DNA of 48,714 nucleotides from Streptococcus sp. HSISM1 (GTDB lineage Bacteria; Bacillota; Bacilli; Lactobacillales; Streptococcaceae): NCBI RefSeq assembly GCF_000448565.1, contig NZ_CM002128.1, positions 1,277,307 to 1,326,020 of the forward strand, read 5' to 3'. Shown piece by piece: positions 1 to 10,033 of this stretch (position 1 is its first letter; each line of letters starts with the position of its first letter). The notes under the pieces were generated by a model. It saw only the letters and a program-made list of their open reading frames with translations, ran no database searches and was not told where the DNA came from. The position numbers and the translations under genes were made by a program.

Positions 1-4
1 TTTT

Positions 5-1408
5 TTAGTTTGTTCTTTTTTTTGCTTCTTTTTGTTTTGCATGTTTTTCGTAGGCCTTTAGCTGGCGATCAAGTTCTTTTTTGATGGCTGGTTCTGGGGC
101 GTATTTTTCTTCCCAATCATCTGGCTTCAGAATTTTGTGGGTTACTGGATCAAAGTGCGCCTTTCCATCTGGGAAAATCTTGCCCATATTGGCCCGGTGA
201 ACAATCTCAAAGACCTCTTCAGGATCGACCCCCATTAATACAAAGCTACCATAAGTCAAATAGAGGGTATCGATCAAGGCATCGACCTGCCCTACCATGG
301 AGATCTCAGCTGGATGCTTGCAACGAACCTTATCTGCAGCCTTATCCAAGGCTTCGTGAAGAGCTGCTACCGAGCAGTCAAATTCTTCCTCACTTATGCT
401 AGCTGCTCGGACAAATTCTACCAATTCCTCTTGCTTGAACATGGTTCGATAAAGGGCGTCTTGAGGCTGCCAAACAACTGGTTTCTCCTGAGTTTCCCCA
501 TCCATCACACCATGGAAGGTTTTGACCTTATTGAAGTGATCATCCTTAGAAAGAAAGAGTTCTTTCTCTGAGAGGATACCAAAGTGTTGCAGGGCCTTTT
601 GGATGCCATCCTTGCCATTACTAGTCGTTGTATGCTTGGCAATCGCCTTGACACTGGTCGTTCCATTTCCCATCGCAATGGACAAGCCAACACCTGAAAG
701 CATCTCTAAGTCATTATCCGAATCTCCAAAAGCCATCACTTCATCGATGTCAAAGCCAAATTCCTGACCAACGATGCGGATCCCTTCTAGTTTAGAAATT
801 CCTGGGTTGAGGACATCTGCTGCAAAAGGACTAGACCGTGTGAATTTCAGATCTGGAAACTCTTTTTCAATTTTTGCAGTCTCTTCTGGACTCGATAAGA
901 TGAGTACTTGATAGATGGGTTCTTGCGCTAGTGCATAGAGGGTGTCCTGATCTTGTGGGACGACCTTGCTGACCACTTTGTTAAAGCCTCGACTGACGGT
1001 ACGGGCCATTTTGCGGGGCACAAAGCGACTGGACCAGGTTGAAATAGGACTCATCCCAAAACTCATGATCCGAGAACCAAATACCCCATCCTTGGTACCG
1101 AGAGCAATTTCCTTGCGGTGTTCTCGAGCATAGTCAATTAGTTGGTGCAGACTCTTTTTATCGATTGGACTGGTAAATAGCACGCGGTCCTTGGTCAAAA
1201 TATACTGACCATTATAGGTCACTGCAAAATCAAAACCATAGCGTTCCATAAACGGTTTGACAAAGGCCGGTCCCCGACCTGTCGCAAGGCCTACATAGAT
1301 CCCTTCTTCCTTTAAAGACTGAATAGCTTTTTCTGTTGATTTTAGGACTGCTCGACTATCATTAACCAAGGTTCCATCGATATCAAAAAAGACTGCTTTT
1401 ATTTCCAT
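5..1408 (-). CDS. Cof-type HAD phosphatase fused to a MazG-like NTP pyrophosphohydrolase domain
   Basis: The 467-residue protein has two parts. Residues about 4-272 are a Cof-type (IIB) HAD phosphatase: motif I FFDIDGTLV near residue 7 and motif IV FGDSDNDLEML near residue 225 supply the catalytic and Mg-binding aspartates. Residues about 300-440 resemble the all-alpha MazG/PRA-PH pyrophosphatase fold, with KQEELVEF, then VDALIDTLYLTYG and NMGKIFPDGKAHFDP. The tail is lysine-rich. Cof proteins alone are about 270 residues, so the extra 190 residues are a true extension. Both domains suggest removal of phosphate or pyrophosphate from a nucleotide or sugar phosphate in the cytoplasm; the substrate cannot be read from sequence. 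The stop lies at the very left edge of the window. It is divergent from the asparaginase gene, and the ribosome binding site is weak. Confidence 0.85.
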   Translation of the reverse strand: MEIKAVFFDIDGTLVNDSRAVLKSTEKAIQSLKEEGIYVGLATGRGPAFVKPFMERYGFDFAVTYNGQYILTKDRVLFTSPIDKKSLHQLIDYAREHRKEIALGTKDGVFGSRIMSFGMSPISTWSSRFVPRKMARTVSRGFNKVVSKVVPQDQDTLYALAQEPIYQVLILSSPEETAKIEKEFPDLKFTRSSPFAADVLNPGISKLEGIRIVGQEFGFDIDEVMAFGDSDNDLEMLSGVGLSIAMGNGTTSVKAIAKHTTTSNGKDGIQKALQHFGILSEKELFLSKDDHFNKVKTFHGVMDGETQEKPVVWQPQDALYRTMFKQEELVEFVRAASISEEEFDCSVAALHEALDKAADKVRCKHPAEISMVGQVDALIDTLYLTYGSFVLMGVDPEEVFEIVHRANMGKIFPDGKAHFDPVTHKILKPDDWEEKYAPEPAIKKELDRQLKAYEKHAKQKEAKKRTN

Positions 1409-1470
1409 GTCTACTGTTTCTTTCTTTTTATGATAAAATAAATTATATCACATATTCCAAGGAGCTTCAC

Positions 1471-2433
1471 ATGTTTAAGAAAATTTTAGCACTACATACC
1501 GGAGGGACCATTTCGATGGCGGCAGATGACTCTGGGGCAGTGATTACTAATGAAGTCAATCCCATGACCCAAGTTACTTCGCCAATTGAAGGGATTGCAG
1601 TCACCTCGGAGGACTTCTTCAACCTTCCCAGCCCTCAAATGACCCCCCGTCACATGTTAGCCCTATATCAAAAAATCAAAGAGGAAGCTCATAACTATGA
1701 TGGCATCGTTATTACCCACGGGACAGATACGCTGGAAGAAACAGCTTATTTCTTGGATACCATGAAGTTACCAGAGATCGCTGTGGTCATTACAGGAGCT
1801 ATGCGAAGCTCCAACGAGCTCGGAAGCGACGGTGTCTACAATTTTCTGACAGCCCTTCGAGTAGCTGCCGATCCGAAAGCACGCGATAAAGGTGTCTTAG
1901 TCGTCATGAACGATGAAATTCATGCGGCTAAATACGTCACCAAAACCCACACCACCAATGTCAGCACCTTTCAGACACCAACCCACGGCCCACTAGGTTT
2001 GGTCATGAAAAAGGAAATCCTCTTCTTTAAAACAGCCGAGCCAAGGGTGCGCTTTGATCTCGATACCATCGATGGGTTCGTTCCGATCATTGCTACCTAT
2101 GCAGGGATGAAAACCGATCTGCTGGATATGCTGGATCTTTCAAAGCTCGACGGCCTCATTATCCAAGCCTTTGGAGCAGGAAACATCCCTAAAGAAACGG
2201 CACATAAACTCCAAGAATTCATGGATGCAGGCCTTCCAATCGCTTTAGTATCCCGTTGCTTCAATGGAATCGCTGAACCCGTCTACGCATATGAAGGAGG
2301 AGGCGTCCAACTCCATCAAGCAGGTGTCTTTTTCATCAAAGAATTAAATGCCCCCAAAGCGCGCATCAAACTCCTCATCGCCCTCAATGCCGGCCTAAAA
2401 GGACAAGAACTCAAAGACTATATCGAAGGGTAA
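1471..2433 (+). CDS. ansA: L-asparaginase (type I-like)
   Basis: This 320-residue enzyme hydrolyses L-asparagine to aspartate and ammonia. The two family signatures are clear: LHTGGTISM at residues 8-16 with the catalytic threonine, and ITHGTDTLEETAYF near residue 85 with the second threonine and the Asp of the Thr-Lys-Asp relay. Full length is normal for the family and there is no signal peptide, so it is probably the cytoplasmic form. The start ATG has an AAGGAG ribosome binding site at 1459-1464. A possible extended -10 (TGATAAAAT) lies at 1431-1439. The gene is followed four bases later by a hairpin repeat and then by a strong bidirectional terminator shared with convergent recG. Confidence 0.93.
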   Translation: MFKKILALHTGGTISMAADDSGAVITNEVNPMTQVTSPIEGIAVTSEDFFNLPSPQMTPRHMLALYQKIKEEAHNYDGIVITHGTDTLEETAYFLDTMKLPEIAVVITGAMRSSNELGSDGVYNFLTALRVAADPKARDKGVLVVMNDEIHAAKYVTKTHTTNVSTFQTPTHGPLGLVMKKEILFFKTAEPRVRFDLDTIDGFVPIIATYAGMKTDLLDMLDLSKLDGLIIQAFGAGNIPKETAHKLQEFMDAGLPIALVSRCFNGIAEPVYAYEGGGVQLHQAGVFFIKELNAPKARIKLLIALNAGLKGQELKDYIEG

Positions 2434-2436
2434 AAT

Positions 2437-2570
2437 AAGATACAAAGGGCGTAGCGGATACAGTCAAAATAGGGAATACGACGAAGAATCCAAAAGATTC
2501 TAGGAGGATTCATCTTTTTGACACAATCCGCAGCCCGTGTTCAATTAATAAGATACAAAGCCCGTAAAAT
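2437..2570 (+). repeat. Covarying long-hairpin repeat, copy B1
   Basis: The element begins AAGATACAAAG (2437-2447), folds into an imperfect hairpin at 2447-2536, then reads GTGTTCAATT (2537-2546) and repeats AAGATACAAAG at 2550-2560. Paired arms are GGGC/GCCC, GCGGAT/ATCCGC (2454-2459 with 2526-2531), GTCAAAA/TTTTGAC (2463-2469 with 2516-2522), GAAT/ATTC, and AGAATC/GATTCT around a CAAAA loop. The internal loop is TAGG (2470-2473) opposite ATCT (2512-2515). A second copy at 17062-17260 has different arm sequences but the same pairing and loop. It starts four bases after the asparaginase stop codon, so it is probably transcribed in that gene's 3' UTR. The family is unnamed as far as I know. 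Confidence 0.75.
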
Positions 2571-2578
2571 ACAATCTT

Positions 2579-2628
2579 AAAGGGAGTAGAGTGGAATCCA
2601 AAGAATTTCCACTCTACTCCCTTTTTAT
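2579..2628. terminator. Bidirectional rho-independent terminator between ansA and recG
   Basis: An 18-bp stem (2579-2596 with 2607-2624, core GGGAGTAGAGTGGAA) has a run of A on its left and a run of T on its right, so it serves the convergent asparaginase and recG transcripts. Confidence 0.92.
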
Positions 2629-2631
2629 ATT

Positions 2632-4647
2632 TTAGTCTAAATGTTCTTTCTTTTCTAAGTAAAGCGAGAGCAAATGCCAATCGGGGTGTTCACGCCAATT
2701 TGGCGTGGCTACAATCTGGCTGGCGACTTTCCGCGCTTCTTCCAGAATGGGATAATCTTCTACCAAATCAGCCACTTGAAATTCTGGAATCCCAGATTGA
2801 CGGGTTCCAAAGATTTCACCTGAACCCCGCATTTTCAAATCTTCTTCCGCTAGAACAAACCCATTGGTCGTCTCTGTCATGATTTTCATGCGCTGCTTGC
2901 CACTATCTGTCTTAGGATTGGCTACTAGAATAGCATAGGATTGCTTGTTTCCCCGCCCAACCCGGCCTCGAAGCTGGTGAAGCTGGCTAAGACCAAACCG
3001 ATCTGCATCCATAATGACCATAACGGTTGCATTGGGTACGTTGACTCCTACTTCAATAACGGTCGTAGACACCAAAACATCGACTTGGTGCTCTTTAAAG
3101 GCCTGCATGATGGCATCTTTTTCTTCACTTTTCATCTTCCCGTGAAGAAGAGAAACGCGTGCTCGCTGTCCAAAGAAGGTCTCTAGCTCTTCTTGGAGGG
3201 CAAGGGCGTTTTTCAAATCTAGCGCCTCTGACTCCTCAATCAAGGGAGAAATAAAGTAGGCTTGAGAACCTTTGCCAAGTTCTTTGACTAACCAGTCGAG
3301 GACCACTTCTAACTGCTCATGCTTGACCCAACGTGTGATGATTTCCTTGCGTCCCGCAGGCATCTGATCAATGATGGACACATCCATATCTCCAAAAGCC
3401 GTGATGGCCAAGGTCCGGGGAATAGGAGTAGCCGTCATCATCAGGACGTCTGGATTTTGTCCTTTTTCTCGAAGGATACGGCGCTGGGAAACCCCAAAGC
3501 GGTGCTGTTCATCAATAATGACCAAGCCTAGATCTTGGTATTGAACTCCCTCTTGAATCAAGGCATGTGTCCCCACAATCAATTGGGCTTTTCCTGAGGC
3601 GATCTCTTCTAAGACTTCTCGTTTCTCAGCCGCCTTTAATCCTCCTGTTAGAAGAGCAATTGGCAAATCTGGAAAAAGATTTTGCAAGCTTTCCTTGTGT
3701 TGCTCTGCCAAAATCTCCGTTGGAACCATCAAGGCAGCTTGCTTCCTAGCGCTTAAGGCTGCATACATAGCAAGACCGGCCACGACTGTCTTCCCGCTTC
3801 CCACATCCCCTTGAAGCAAGCGGTTCATGTGATAAGGAGAGGCCATATCTGTCAAGATTTCATTCAAGCTGTTTTCTTGAGCTTGCGTTAGCTCAAAAGG
3901 AAGCTGTTTTTTTCTGTCTGCTAATTTTTCTGGATCCCAGGCCAAGGAAATCCCTAGGCTGGCATCGTGGTTTTCTTCTTTTAGCACTTGGAGTTGCAGC
4001 TGGAAAAAGAGGAGCTCTTCAAATTTTACCCGGCGAAGAGCTTGCTTGTACTCTGCCAGATCCTTAGGAAAATGCATAGCTTGCACTGCTTGGGAACGAG
4101 ACATGAGTTGATAACGCTCTCGTAAGATTTGGGGTACATTCTCTTCTAAAAGCTGGTCCAAGCCCTGGTCGAATGCTATTTTGATCAATTTCACCAGACT
4201 GTTTTGGCTGACTCCTTGCGTCACTCGATAGACCGGCTGCAAATTATCTTCCACTTGAGCCAGGAGTTTCATCCCTGTCAAACTGCCTTTGGCCTTGTCC
4301 CATTTTCCAAAAATCGCCACTGTCTGCTGAACCTCAATTTTGTCTGCTAGATAGGGTTGGTTGAAAAAATTAACCGCAATGACCTGGTCTCCCTGTTTGA
4401 TCGAAAAACGCAAGCGATTTCGTTTGTAGCCATAATATTGGACATTGGCTGGTGTTGCTACCACTCCAGAGATGACGGCTTTTTCCCCATCTTCCAACTC
4501 TAAAACATTGCGCGTTTTGAAGTCTTCATAACGAAAGGGGAAATACAAGAGTAAATCTTCTAAGGTTTCAATCCCTAACTTTTTAAATTTTTCCGCCGAT
4601 TTTGGACCGACTCCAGGCAGTACAGATAAGGGTTGGTGTAGATTCAT
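2632..4647 (-). CDS. recG: ATP-dependent DNA helicase RecG
   Basis: This 671-residue superfamily 2 helicase remodels stalled replication forks and branched recombination intermediates. The N-terminal wedge/OB region comes first (helix-hairpin-helix-like LPGVGPKSAEKFKKLGI near residue 10). Walker A LLQGDVGSGKT lies near residue 280, the DEQH box LVIIDEQHRFG near 375, and motif VI QLRGRVGRG near 560. Length matches the family. The start ATG at 4647 has the ribosome binding site AAGGAGG. It lies downstream of alr on the same strand, but a terminator-like hairpin at 4667-4703 separates the two, so recG may be only partly cotranscribed. Confidence 0.97.
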   Translation of the reverse strand: MNLHQPLSVLPGVGPKSAEKFKKLGIETLEDLLLYFPFRYEDFKTRNVLELEDGEKAVISGVVATPANVQYYGYKRNRLRFSIKQGDQVIAVNFFNQPYLADKIEVQQTVAIFGKWDKAKGSLTGMKLLAQVEDNLQPVYRVTQGVSQNSLVKLIKIAFDQGLDQLLEENVPQILRERYQLMSRSQAVQAMHFPKDLAEYKQALRRVKFEELLFFQLQLQVLKEENHDASLGISLAWDPEKLADRKKQLPFELTQAQENSLNEILTDMASPYHMNRLLQGDVGSGKTVVAGLAMYAALSARKQAALMVPTEILAEQHKESLQNLFPDLPIALLTGGLKAAEKREVLEEIASGKAQLIVGTHALIQEGVQYQDLGLVIIDEQHRFGVSQRRILREKGQNPDVLMMTATPIPRTLAITAFGDMDVSIIDQMPAGRKEIITRWVKHEQLEVVLDWLVKELGKGSQAYFISPLIEESEALDLKNALALQEELETFFGQRARVSLLHGKMKSEEKDAIMQAFKEHQVDVLVSTTVIEVGVNVPNATVMVIMDADRFGLSQLHQLRGRVGRGNKQSYAILVANPKTDSGKQRMKIMTETTNGFVLAEEDLKMRGSGEIFGTRQSGIPEFQVADLVEDYPILEEARKVASQIVATPNWREHPDWHLLSLYLEKKEHLD

Positions 4648-4666
4648 TTCTCCTCCTTTCTTTTAT

Positions 4667-4703
4667 AAAAAAGCAGGTCCATCCGGGAAAATCCCACCTG
4701 CTT
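4667..4703 (-). terminator. Terminator-like hairpin after alr
   Basis: On the minus strand AAGCAGGT (4696-4703) pairs with ACCTGCTT (4671-4678), with an inner GGG/CCC pairing, followed by a run of T. It falls between alr and recG. Confidence 0.75.
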
Positions 4704-4707
4704 CTTC

Positions 4708-5820
4708 TTATTCTTCACCTGTATAGTCACGAGGAATCCGATCACTCAAGAGACAGACCACTTCATAATTAATGGTACCACGGTAATCTGCAACCTCTGT
4801 TGCCGTGATTTCTTTCTCGCCCTCACGTCCAATCAGGGTAACCTTGGTCCCCAGAGGCAATTCTTCAGGAAGGCGAACCGTTATCTGGTCCATCGAAACG
4901 CGACCAACAATGGGACAAAACTCACCCTTGATCAGCACATGGAAATTTTGCATCTCTCGGATCCAACCATCCGCATAGCCGATAGGAATCGTCCCAATCC
5001 ATTGGGATTCTTCTGTCGTATAAGTTGCTCCGTAGCCAATATCTTGACCAGCTTCTAACTGTTTCACATGAACTAACTCACTCACCAAACTCAAGGCTGG
5101 CTTGATTTCATAAGGCAAGGCTAACACAGAACCACTGGGATTCAAGCCATACATGACATCTCCCAAGCGCACAGCCGTGAAAATCGTATCCGCATGCCAC
5201 AAAGAGGTGGCAGAATTACTAGCATGGACAATGGGAGGAAGGGTTTCAAGAGCAGCCAATACTTCTTTGAAAAACTGGTATTGCGCTTGGAATTTTCGAT
5301 CATCTGCTTCATCTGCTGTCGCAAAATGAGTAAAGATTCCTTCAATTTCAGCTCCAGCTGCTAAGAGAAGTCGTTCAGCCACTTTGATGTCTTCGATCCT
5401 TCGGAATCCGATCCGCCCCATTCCTGAATCCACCTTGATATGGACCTTCAATCCTGAAAGATCTGCTTCTTGTCCAAGCAATTGGTCCAACCAAGCAAGA
5501 CTAGCCACCGTTAAACGGATGCCATGCTCTTTGGCCAGATTCACTGTTTCACTTGGCACAACTCCCAAAATCAAAATAGGGTGTTGCAAGCCTTCTTCAC
5601 GGATTTCGAGGGCTTCATCCATATTGGATACACAAAAGCCATCAACCTGAGGTGCCAATTTTTTGGTTACTGCAGCGACCCCATGACCATAGGCGTTGGC
5701 CTTGACGACTGCATATTTCAAGGCTTGACTCGGAATATGCTCACTGACTTGTTGCACATTAAAGGCAATGGCATCCAAATCGACTCTTGCAACAGTTGGT
5801 CTATGTTTACTTGCTTTCAT
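4708..5820 (-). CDS. alr: Alanine racemase
   Basis: This PLP enzyme interconverts L- and D-alanine, supplying D-Ala for peptidoglycan and teichoic acids. With the start at 5820 the protein has 370 residues. The PLP-binding lysine is K40 in [10 protein letters not shown], and the catalytic tyrosine of the second domain lies in DIGYGATYT near residue 260. I chose the ATG at 5820 because GGAGG sits seven bases upstream; a longer frame to 5841 would add MSFWRKK without a better ribosome binding site. The start overlaps the end of acpS by 14 bases, which implies translational coupling. Confidence 0.95.
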   Translation of the reverse strand: MKASKHRPTVARVDLDAIAFNVQQVSEHIPSQALKYAVVKANAYGHGVAAVTKKLAPQVDGFCVSNMDEALEIREEGLQHPILILGVVPSETVNLAKEHGIRLTVASLAWLDQLLGQEADLSGLKVHIKVDSGMGRIGFRRIEDIKVAERLLLAAGAEIEGIFTHFATADEADDRKFQAQYQFFKEVLAALETLPPIVHASNSATSLWHADTIFTAVRLGDVMYGLNPSGSVLALPYEIKPALSLVSELVHVKQLEAGQDIGYGATYTTEESQWIGTIPIGYADGWIREMQNFHVLIKGEFCPIVGRVSMDQITVRLPEELPLGTKVTLIGREGEKEITATEVADYRGTINYEVVCLLSDRIPRDYTGEE

Positions 5821-6172
5821 TTTCTTCCTCCAAAATGACACTGGTCGACACTAGGTCTCCCTTATGACTGATCGAAATCCATACCTTCCCAGAAAAAGGA
5901 GACTTGGAAAAATAGGGTGCTCCGTGGGCATCATTTAAAATTTCTAAATCTTGAAAACCAACCGGTCCAATCCCTGTTCCCATTGCCTTTGAAAAGGCTT
6001 CTTTGGCGGACCATCGGCCCGTTAAATATTCCATTTTCCGTTTTCCAGACAATTCCTCAAAGCGCTCTCGCTCAGCCTCGGTTAAGACTTTTTCAGCGAA
6101 TCGAGTATTCTTCTGATAGGCTTTTTCAATCGCAGCGATCGATTCGATATCGATGCCATGTCCTTTGATCAT
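5807..6172 (-). CDS. acpS: Holo-[acyl-carrier-protein] synthase
   Basis: The 121-residue enzyme transfers 4'-phosphopantetheine from CoA to the serine of acyl carrier protein, activating fatty-acid synthesis. Family signatures are the N-terminal GHGIDIESI, with the metal-binding Asp, and [18 protein letters not shown] near residue 53, with the second acidic ligand in WSAKEAF. The C-terminal SISHKGDLV segment is also typical. Length is normal. It lies between the DAHP synthase and alr genes, an arrangement common in streptococci. The ribosome binding site is modest (AAGGA, further upstream than ideal). Confidence 0.95.
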   Translation of the reverse strand: MIKGHGIDIESIAAIEKAYQKNTRFAEKVLTEAERERFEELSGKRKMEYLTGRWSAKEAFSKAMGTGIGPVGFQDLEILNDAHGAPYFSKSPFSGKVWISISHKGDLVSTSVILEEENESK

Positions 6173-6258
6173 CTTGTTTTATCCTTATTTATCGTTTCAG
6201 TATCGTTTTACTGACAAAAGAGAAGAGGCTAAAGAATCACTCCTTCCGCCCCTGCCTT

Positions 6259-7287
6259 TTACTTATTCATCGTTGCAATTTCTTTGACCAAGGCCTGTGT
6301 TTTTTCCCAACCCAGGCAAGGGTCTGTGATGGATTGACCATAAACCACTGGTTCATTTTGACGGCCATCTTCTAGATAGGATTCAATCATGAAACCACGA
6401 ACTAAAGTTGCCAAATCCTTGTTCCAAGCACGGTTCATCATGGTTTCTCTCACGATGCGTACTTGCTCTTCGAATTGTTTGCCAGAATTGTCATGGTTGG
6501 TATCCACCAGGATGAAGGGATGTTGCAAGCCCATTTCGCTATAGCGTTTTGCTGCCGCTAGCAAATCTTCATAATGGTAGTTTGGAATATTCTTACCACT
6601 TGCATCCAAGCCCCCACGAAGGATCGCATGGGCTAAAGGATTTCCTGATGTTTCCACTGCTTGGGCATTGAACAAAAAGTTTTGGGGATGTTGGGCTGCA
6701 TAAATCGCATTGAACATGACAGAAAGATTTCCAGAGGTTGGATTCTTCATGCCTGTCGGAGCAGAGATCCCACTAGATACAAAGCGGTGCTCCTGGTCTT
6801 CAACTGAACGAGCTCCAATGGCATGATAAGAAATTAAATCCTCAACATAAGGAAGACTTGCTGGATAAAGCAACTCATCCGCAGTTGTCAAACCAGTCTC
6901 GGTAATCACACGGTAGTGGAGATGTCGGACTGCTTTCAAACCGTCCACAAAGCTTGGTGCTGCATGTGTATCTGGTTGGTGCATCAAGCCTTTATAGCCA
7001 TCCCCATTGGTCCGAGGTTTAGCCGTATAGACCCGCATCACAATGAAAATCTGATCTTTGACTTGCTCTTGTAAGTCTGCCAAGCGACGGGCATAGTCCA
7101 TCACAGCTTCTTCATTATCAGAAGAGCAAGGTCCGATCACAAGAAGGATCCGTTGGTCTTCTCCTTTGATAATAGCTTCCAATTCTCGATCACGCGCTTC
7201 TTTGCGCTCCAAGGCTGGACCTTCCAAGCGGTAAAGCGAAGTGATCTCTTGCTCATCAATCTTTTTGCTCTTCGTAATGAATACCAT
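6259..7287 (-). CDS. aroG: 3-deoxy-7-phosphoheptulonate synthase (class I DAHP synthase)
   Basis: This 342-residue enzyme condenses phosphoenolpyruvate and erythrose 4-phosphate, the first step of the shikimate pathway. Diagnostic segments of the AroFGH class are LVIGPCSSDN near residue 50, MRVYTAKPRTNGDGYKGL near 85, GARSVEDQEHR with active-site residues near 160, and FILVDTNHDNSGK near 255. The ribosome binding site is AAGGAGG. Pneumococcus-like genomes often carry two tandem copies; only one is present here. Naming as aroF or aroG is a matter of convention, because feedback specificity cannot be read with certainty. Confidence 0.94.
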   Translation of the reverse strand: MVFITKSKKIDEQEITSLYRLEGPALERKEARDRELEAIIKGEDQRILLVIGPCSSDNEEAVMDYARRLADLQEQVKDQIFIVMRVYTAKPRTNGDGYKGLMHQPDTHAAPSFVDGLKAVRHLHYRVITETGLTTADELLYPASLPYVEDLISYHAIGARSVEDQEHRFVSSGISAPTGMKNPTSGNLSVMFNAIYAAQHPQNFLFNAQAVETSGNPLAHAILRGGLDASGKNIPNYHYEDLLAAAKRYSEMGLQHPFILVDTNHDNSGKQFEEQVRIVRETMMNRAWNKDLATLVRGFMIESYLEDGRQNEPVVYGQSITDPCLGWEKTQALVKEIATMNK

Positions 7288-7339
7288 ACGGCCTCCTTAT
7301 GCTACCTAGACCCATCCTCTTTCTATTTCAGAGGAGCTC

Positions 7340-9859
7340 TTAAAATTTACGTCCGTGACAGTTTTTAAATTTCTTACCTGAACCACAAGGACACAAATCG
7401 TTGCGTTTCACTTGTGACAAGTCAATATCTGCTGGAATATCTTGTTGTTGCGCTGCAATGTTGCGAGTCGCAGTTGTTGAAATACTGTGTTCCGTACGTG
7501 GACGTTCTTGTTCGTGAATTTGGGCTTTCATCATGAGACGAGTCACATCAAATTCAATCGATCCGATCATATCGTTAAACATACGGAAACTTTCTGATTG
7601 GTATTCTACCACTGGGTTATTTTGCGCATACCCACGGAGTCCAACCGCATTTCGCAATTGATCCAAAGCATCGATATGGTCTGTCCACTTGCTGTCCACC
7701 ACACGAAGGATCAAGACCTTTTGGAATTCTTGCACAGACTCTTCGTCACGCAATTTCGCTACTTGGCTAGCATAGATTTCTTCTGCACGTGCATACAAGT
7801 AATCGATAACTTCCTTGTCAGATTTTCCTTCAATATCGCTTGCAGAAATCGTATCTTCCGGAACCAAATTGTATTTGGCAAAGTTCAGAATCGCTTCAAC
7901 GCGTTCTTCCTTGCTTGAGTGGCTGGCCCCTTCAACAATCCGTTTGATGGTCCGTTTGATCATGGCCTTGATTTCAGGTGCCAAGTCACGGTTAGCTGTG
8001 ATAACATCATAGCGTTCAGCGTAGATAATTTCCCGTTGTTCCCGCATCACGTCATCGTATTGAAGGACTTGTTTACGGGTATCGTAGTTGTTTCCTTCAA
8101 CCCGTTTTTGTGCACCCTCTACTTGACGTGTGAACATATTTGAACGGATCACCGATTCTTCTTCGCTCAACTTGAAGCGATCAAGCACTGCTTTGATCCG
8201 TTCAGAACCGAAACGGCGCATCAATTCATCTTCAAGAGACAAGTAGAATTGAGATTCACCTGGATCCCCTTGACGTCCTGAACGTCCACGAAGCTGGTTA
8301 TCAATCCGACGGCTTTCGTGACGTTCTGTCCCGATGACACACAGTCCACCGAGTTCGCGAACACCTTCACCAAGCTTGATATCGGTACCACGCCCGGCCA
8401 TGTTGGTCGCGATGGTAACAGCACCACGTTGACCAGCGTTCATGATGATTTGCGCTTCTTTGTAGTGGTTTTTCGCATTCAAAACTTCGTGAGGGACACC
8501 TGCTTGAACCAACAATTGAGAAAGGTAATCACTGGTTTCAACGGCAACGGTACCTACAAGGACTGGTTGCCCTTTTTCATGACGAGACTTGACATCTTCT
8601 ACAACAGCCTTAAATTTTGATTTCAAGCTTGGGTAGAGAAGGTCTGGATGGTCAATACGGGCAATCGGACGGTTGGTTGGAATTGGAATCACGCGAATGT
8701 TATAAATTTCACGGAATTCTTCTTCTTCGGTTTTCCCTGTCCCTGTCATCCCTGACAACTTCTTGTACATACGGAAGAGGTTTTGGTAAGTAATCGATGC
8801 AGATGTTTTGGTTTCTTCTTGAACTGGAACACCTTCTTTGGCTTCAATCGCTTGGTGAAGTCCATCAGAATAGCGACGTCCTTCCATGGTCCGACCAGTA
8901 AATTGGTCGACGATCAAGATTTCTTGATCTTCGCTGACCACATAGTCGATATCCAAAATCATGATGTAGTTGGCACGAAGGGCGTTGTCGATAAAGTGAG
9001 TCAAAGCTACATTTTCAATATCGTACAAGTTTTCAAGATTAAAGTAGCTTTCTGCTTTATCGATTCCTGAATCAGACAAACCGATGGTTTTAGATGGGAC
9101 ATCGATAATGTAATCGTCCTCTGTCAAGGTCTTCACATAAGCATCCGCCATGTGATAGAGCTGGCTCGTATCAGAAGCTGTCTGACCAGAAACGATCAAC
9201 GGAGTACGCGCTTCGTCAATCAAGATGGAGTCTACCTCATCGACCAAGGCATAGTTCAATGGACGTTGAACCATGTTTTCTGCACGCACAACCATGTTGT
9301 CACGCAAGTAGTCAAAACCAATCTCTGAGTTGGTTGAGTAAGTGATATCACAGAGGTAAGCTTCTTTTTTCTCAGCTGGAGATTTTGCTGCAAGGTTGAT
9401 CCCTACTGAAAGGCCAAGCCATGAGTAAAGTTCTCCCATCTCTGTTGCATCCCGCTCTGTCAAGTATTCATTGACGGTAACAACGTGCACCCCTTTACCA
9501 GACAAGGCATTCAAGTACACCGGCATGGTTGCTGTTAGGGTTTTTCCTTCCCCTGTACGCATCTCTGGAACGTCACCATGGTGAAGGACGATTCCCCCCA
9601 TGACCTGAACCTTGTATGGGAACAAACCAAGAACCCGTTTTGCAGCTTCACGAACAACTGCAAAAGCCTCGTACAAGAGATCATCCAAAGACTCACCATC
9701 TTGGTAACGTTGCTTAAACTCAACTGTTTTCGCTTTTAATTCGTCATCCGTCAAAGCTGCCATTTGGTCTTCATAAGAAAAGACCTTATCAGCCATTTTT
9801 TCAAGGCGTTTGATTTCGCCTCGATCATTTTCAATAATTGTTTTTAATAAATTTGCCAT
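7340..9859 (-). CDS. secA: Preprotein translocase ATPase SecA (SecA1)
   Basis: SecA drives unfolded secretory proteins through the SecYEG channel. The 839-residue length is typical of the housekeeping protein. Walker A is [14 protein letters not shown] near residue 100. The Walker B segment is [16 protein letters not shown] near 205, and the second RecA-like domain carries [16 protein letters not shown] and [11 protein letters not shown]. The C-terminus ends in a zinc-binding SEC-C motif, [17 protein letters not shown], the SecB/lipid-interaction tail. A good promoter precedes it (9905-9933). This is the general SecA; I see no sign of an accessory SecA2. Confidence 0.98.
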   Translation of the reverse strand: MANLLKTIIENDRGEIKRLEKMADKVFSYEDQMAALTDDELKAKTVEFKQRYQDGESLDDLLYEAFAVVREAAKRVLGLFPYKVQVMGGIVLHHGDVPEMRTGEGKTLTATMPVYLNALSGKGVHVVTVNEYLTERDATEMGELYSWLGLSVGINLAAKSPAEKKEAYLCDITYSTNSEIGFDYLRDNMVVRAENMVQRPLNYALVDEVDSILIDEARTPLIVSGQTASDTSQLYHMADAYVKTLTEDDYIIDVPSKTIGLSDSGIDKAESYFNLENLYDIENVALTHFIDNALRANYIMILDIDYVVSEDQEILIVDQFTGRTMEGRRYSDGLHQAIEAKEGVPVQEETKTSASITYQNLFRMYKKLSGMTGTGKTEEEEFREIYNIRVIPIPTNRPIARIDHPDLLYPSLKSKFKAVVEDVKSRHEKGQPVLVGTVAVETSDYLSQLLVQAGVPHEVLNAKNHYKEAQIIMNAGQRGAVTIATNMAGRGTDIKLGEGVRELGGLCVIGTERHESRRIDNQLRGRSGRQGDPGESQFYLSLEDELMRRFGSERIKAVLDRFKLSEEESVIRSNMFTRQVEGAQKRVEGNNYDTRKQVLQYDDVMREQREIIYAERYDVITANRDLAPEIKAMIKRTIKRIVEGASHSSKEERVEAILNFAKYNLVPEDTISASDIEGKSDKEVIDYLYARAEEIYASQVAKLRDEESVQEFQKVLILRVVDSKWTDHIDALDQLRNAVGLRGYAQNNPVVEYQSESFRMFNDMIGSIEFDVTRLMMKAQIHEQERPRTEHSISTTATRNIAAQQQDIPADIDLSQVKRNDLCPCGSGKKFKNCHGRKF

Positions 9860-9904
9860 TTTTTTCCTTACTTTGAATTTTTCAAAATCTAAAATGTTCT
9901 TTTT

Positions 9905-9933
9905 ATTCTAGCATTTTTTTAACATTTTTTCAA
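9905..9933 (-). promoter_or_regulatory. secA promoter
   Basis: On the minus strand TTGAAA (9928-9933), a 17-bp spacer and TAGAAT (9905-9910) form a sigma-A promoter with an extended TGC before the -10. The start site would be about 40 bases before the secA ATG. Confidence 0.75.
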
Positions 9934-9988
9934 GATCAAGGCTGTATCTTACAAGACTTTCGAGTGGTTTTTTTCGTGTGAGAAAATC

Positions 9989-10020
9989 CAAAAAGATGCC
10001 TGCTCAAGCAGACATCTTTT
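9989..10020 (-). terminator. Terminator downstream of kimA
   Basis: AAAAGATG and CATCTTTT flank CTGCT/AGCAG with one mismatch (9991-10020). The A run on the plus strand gives the T run for minus-strand transcripts leaving the transporter gene. Confidence 0.85.
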
Positions 10021-10033
10021 CTATATGCGATAG

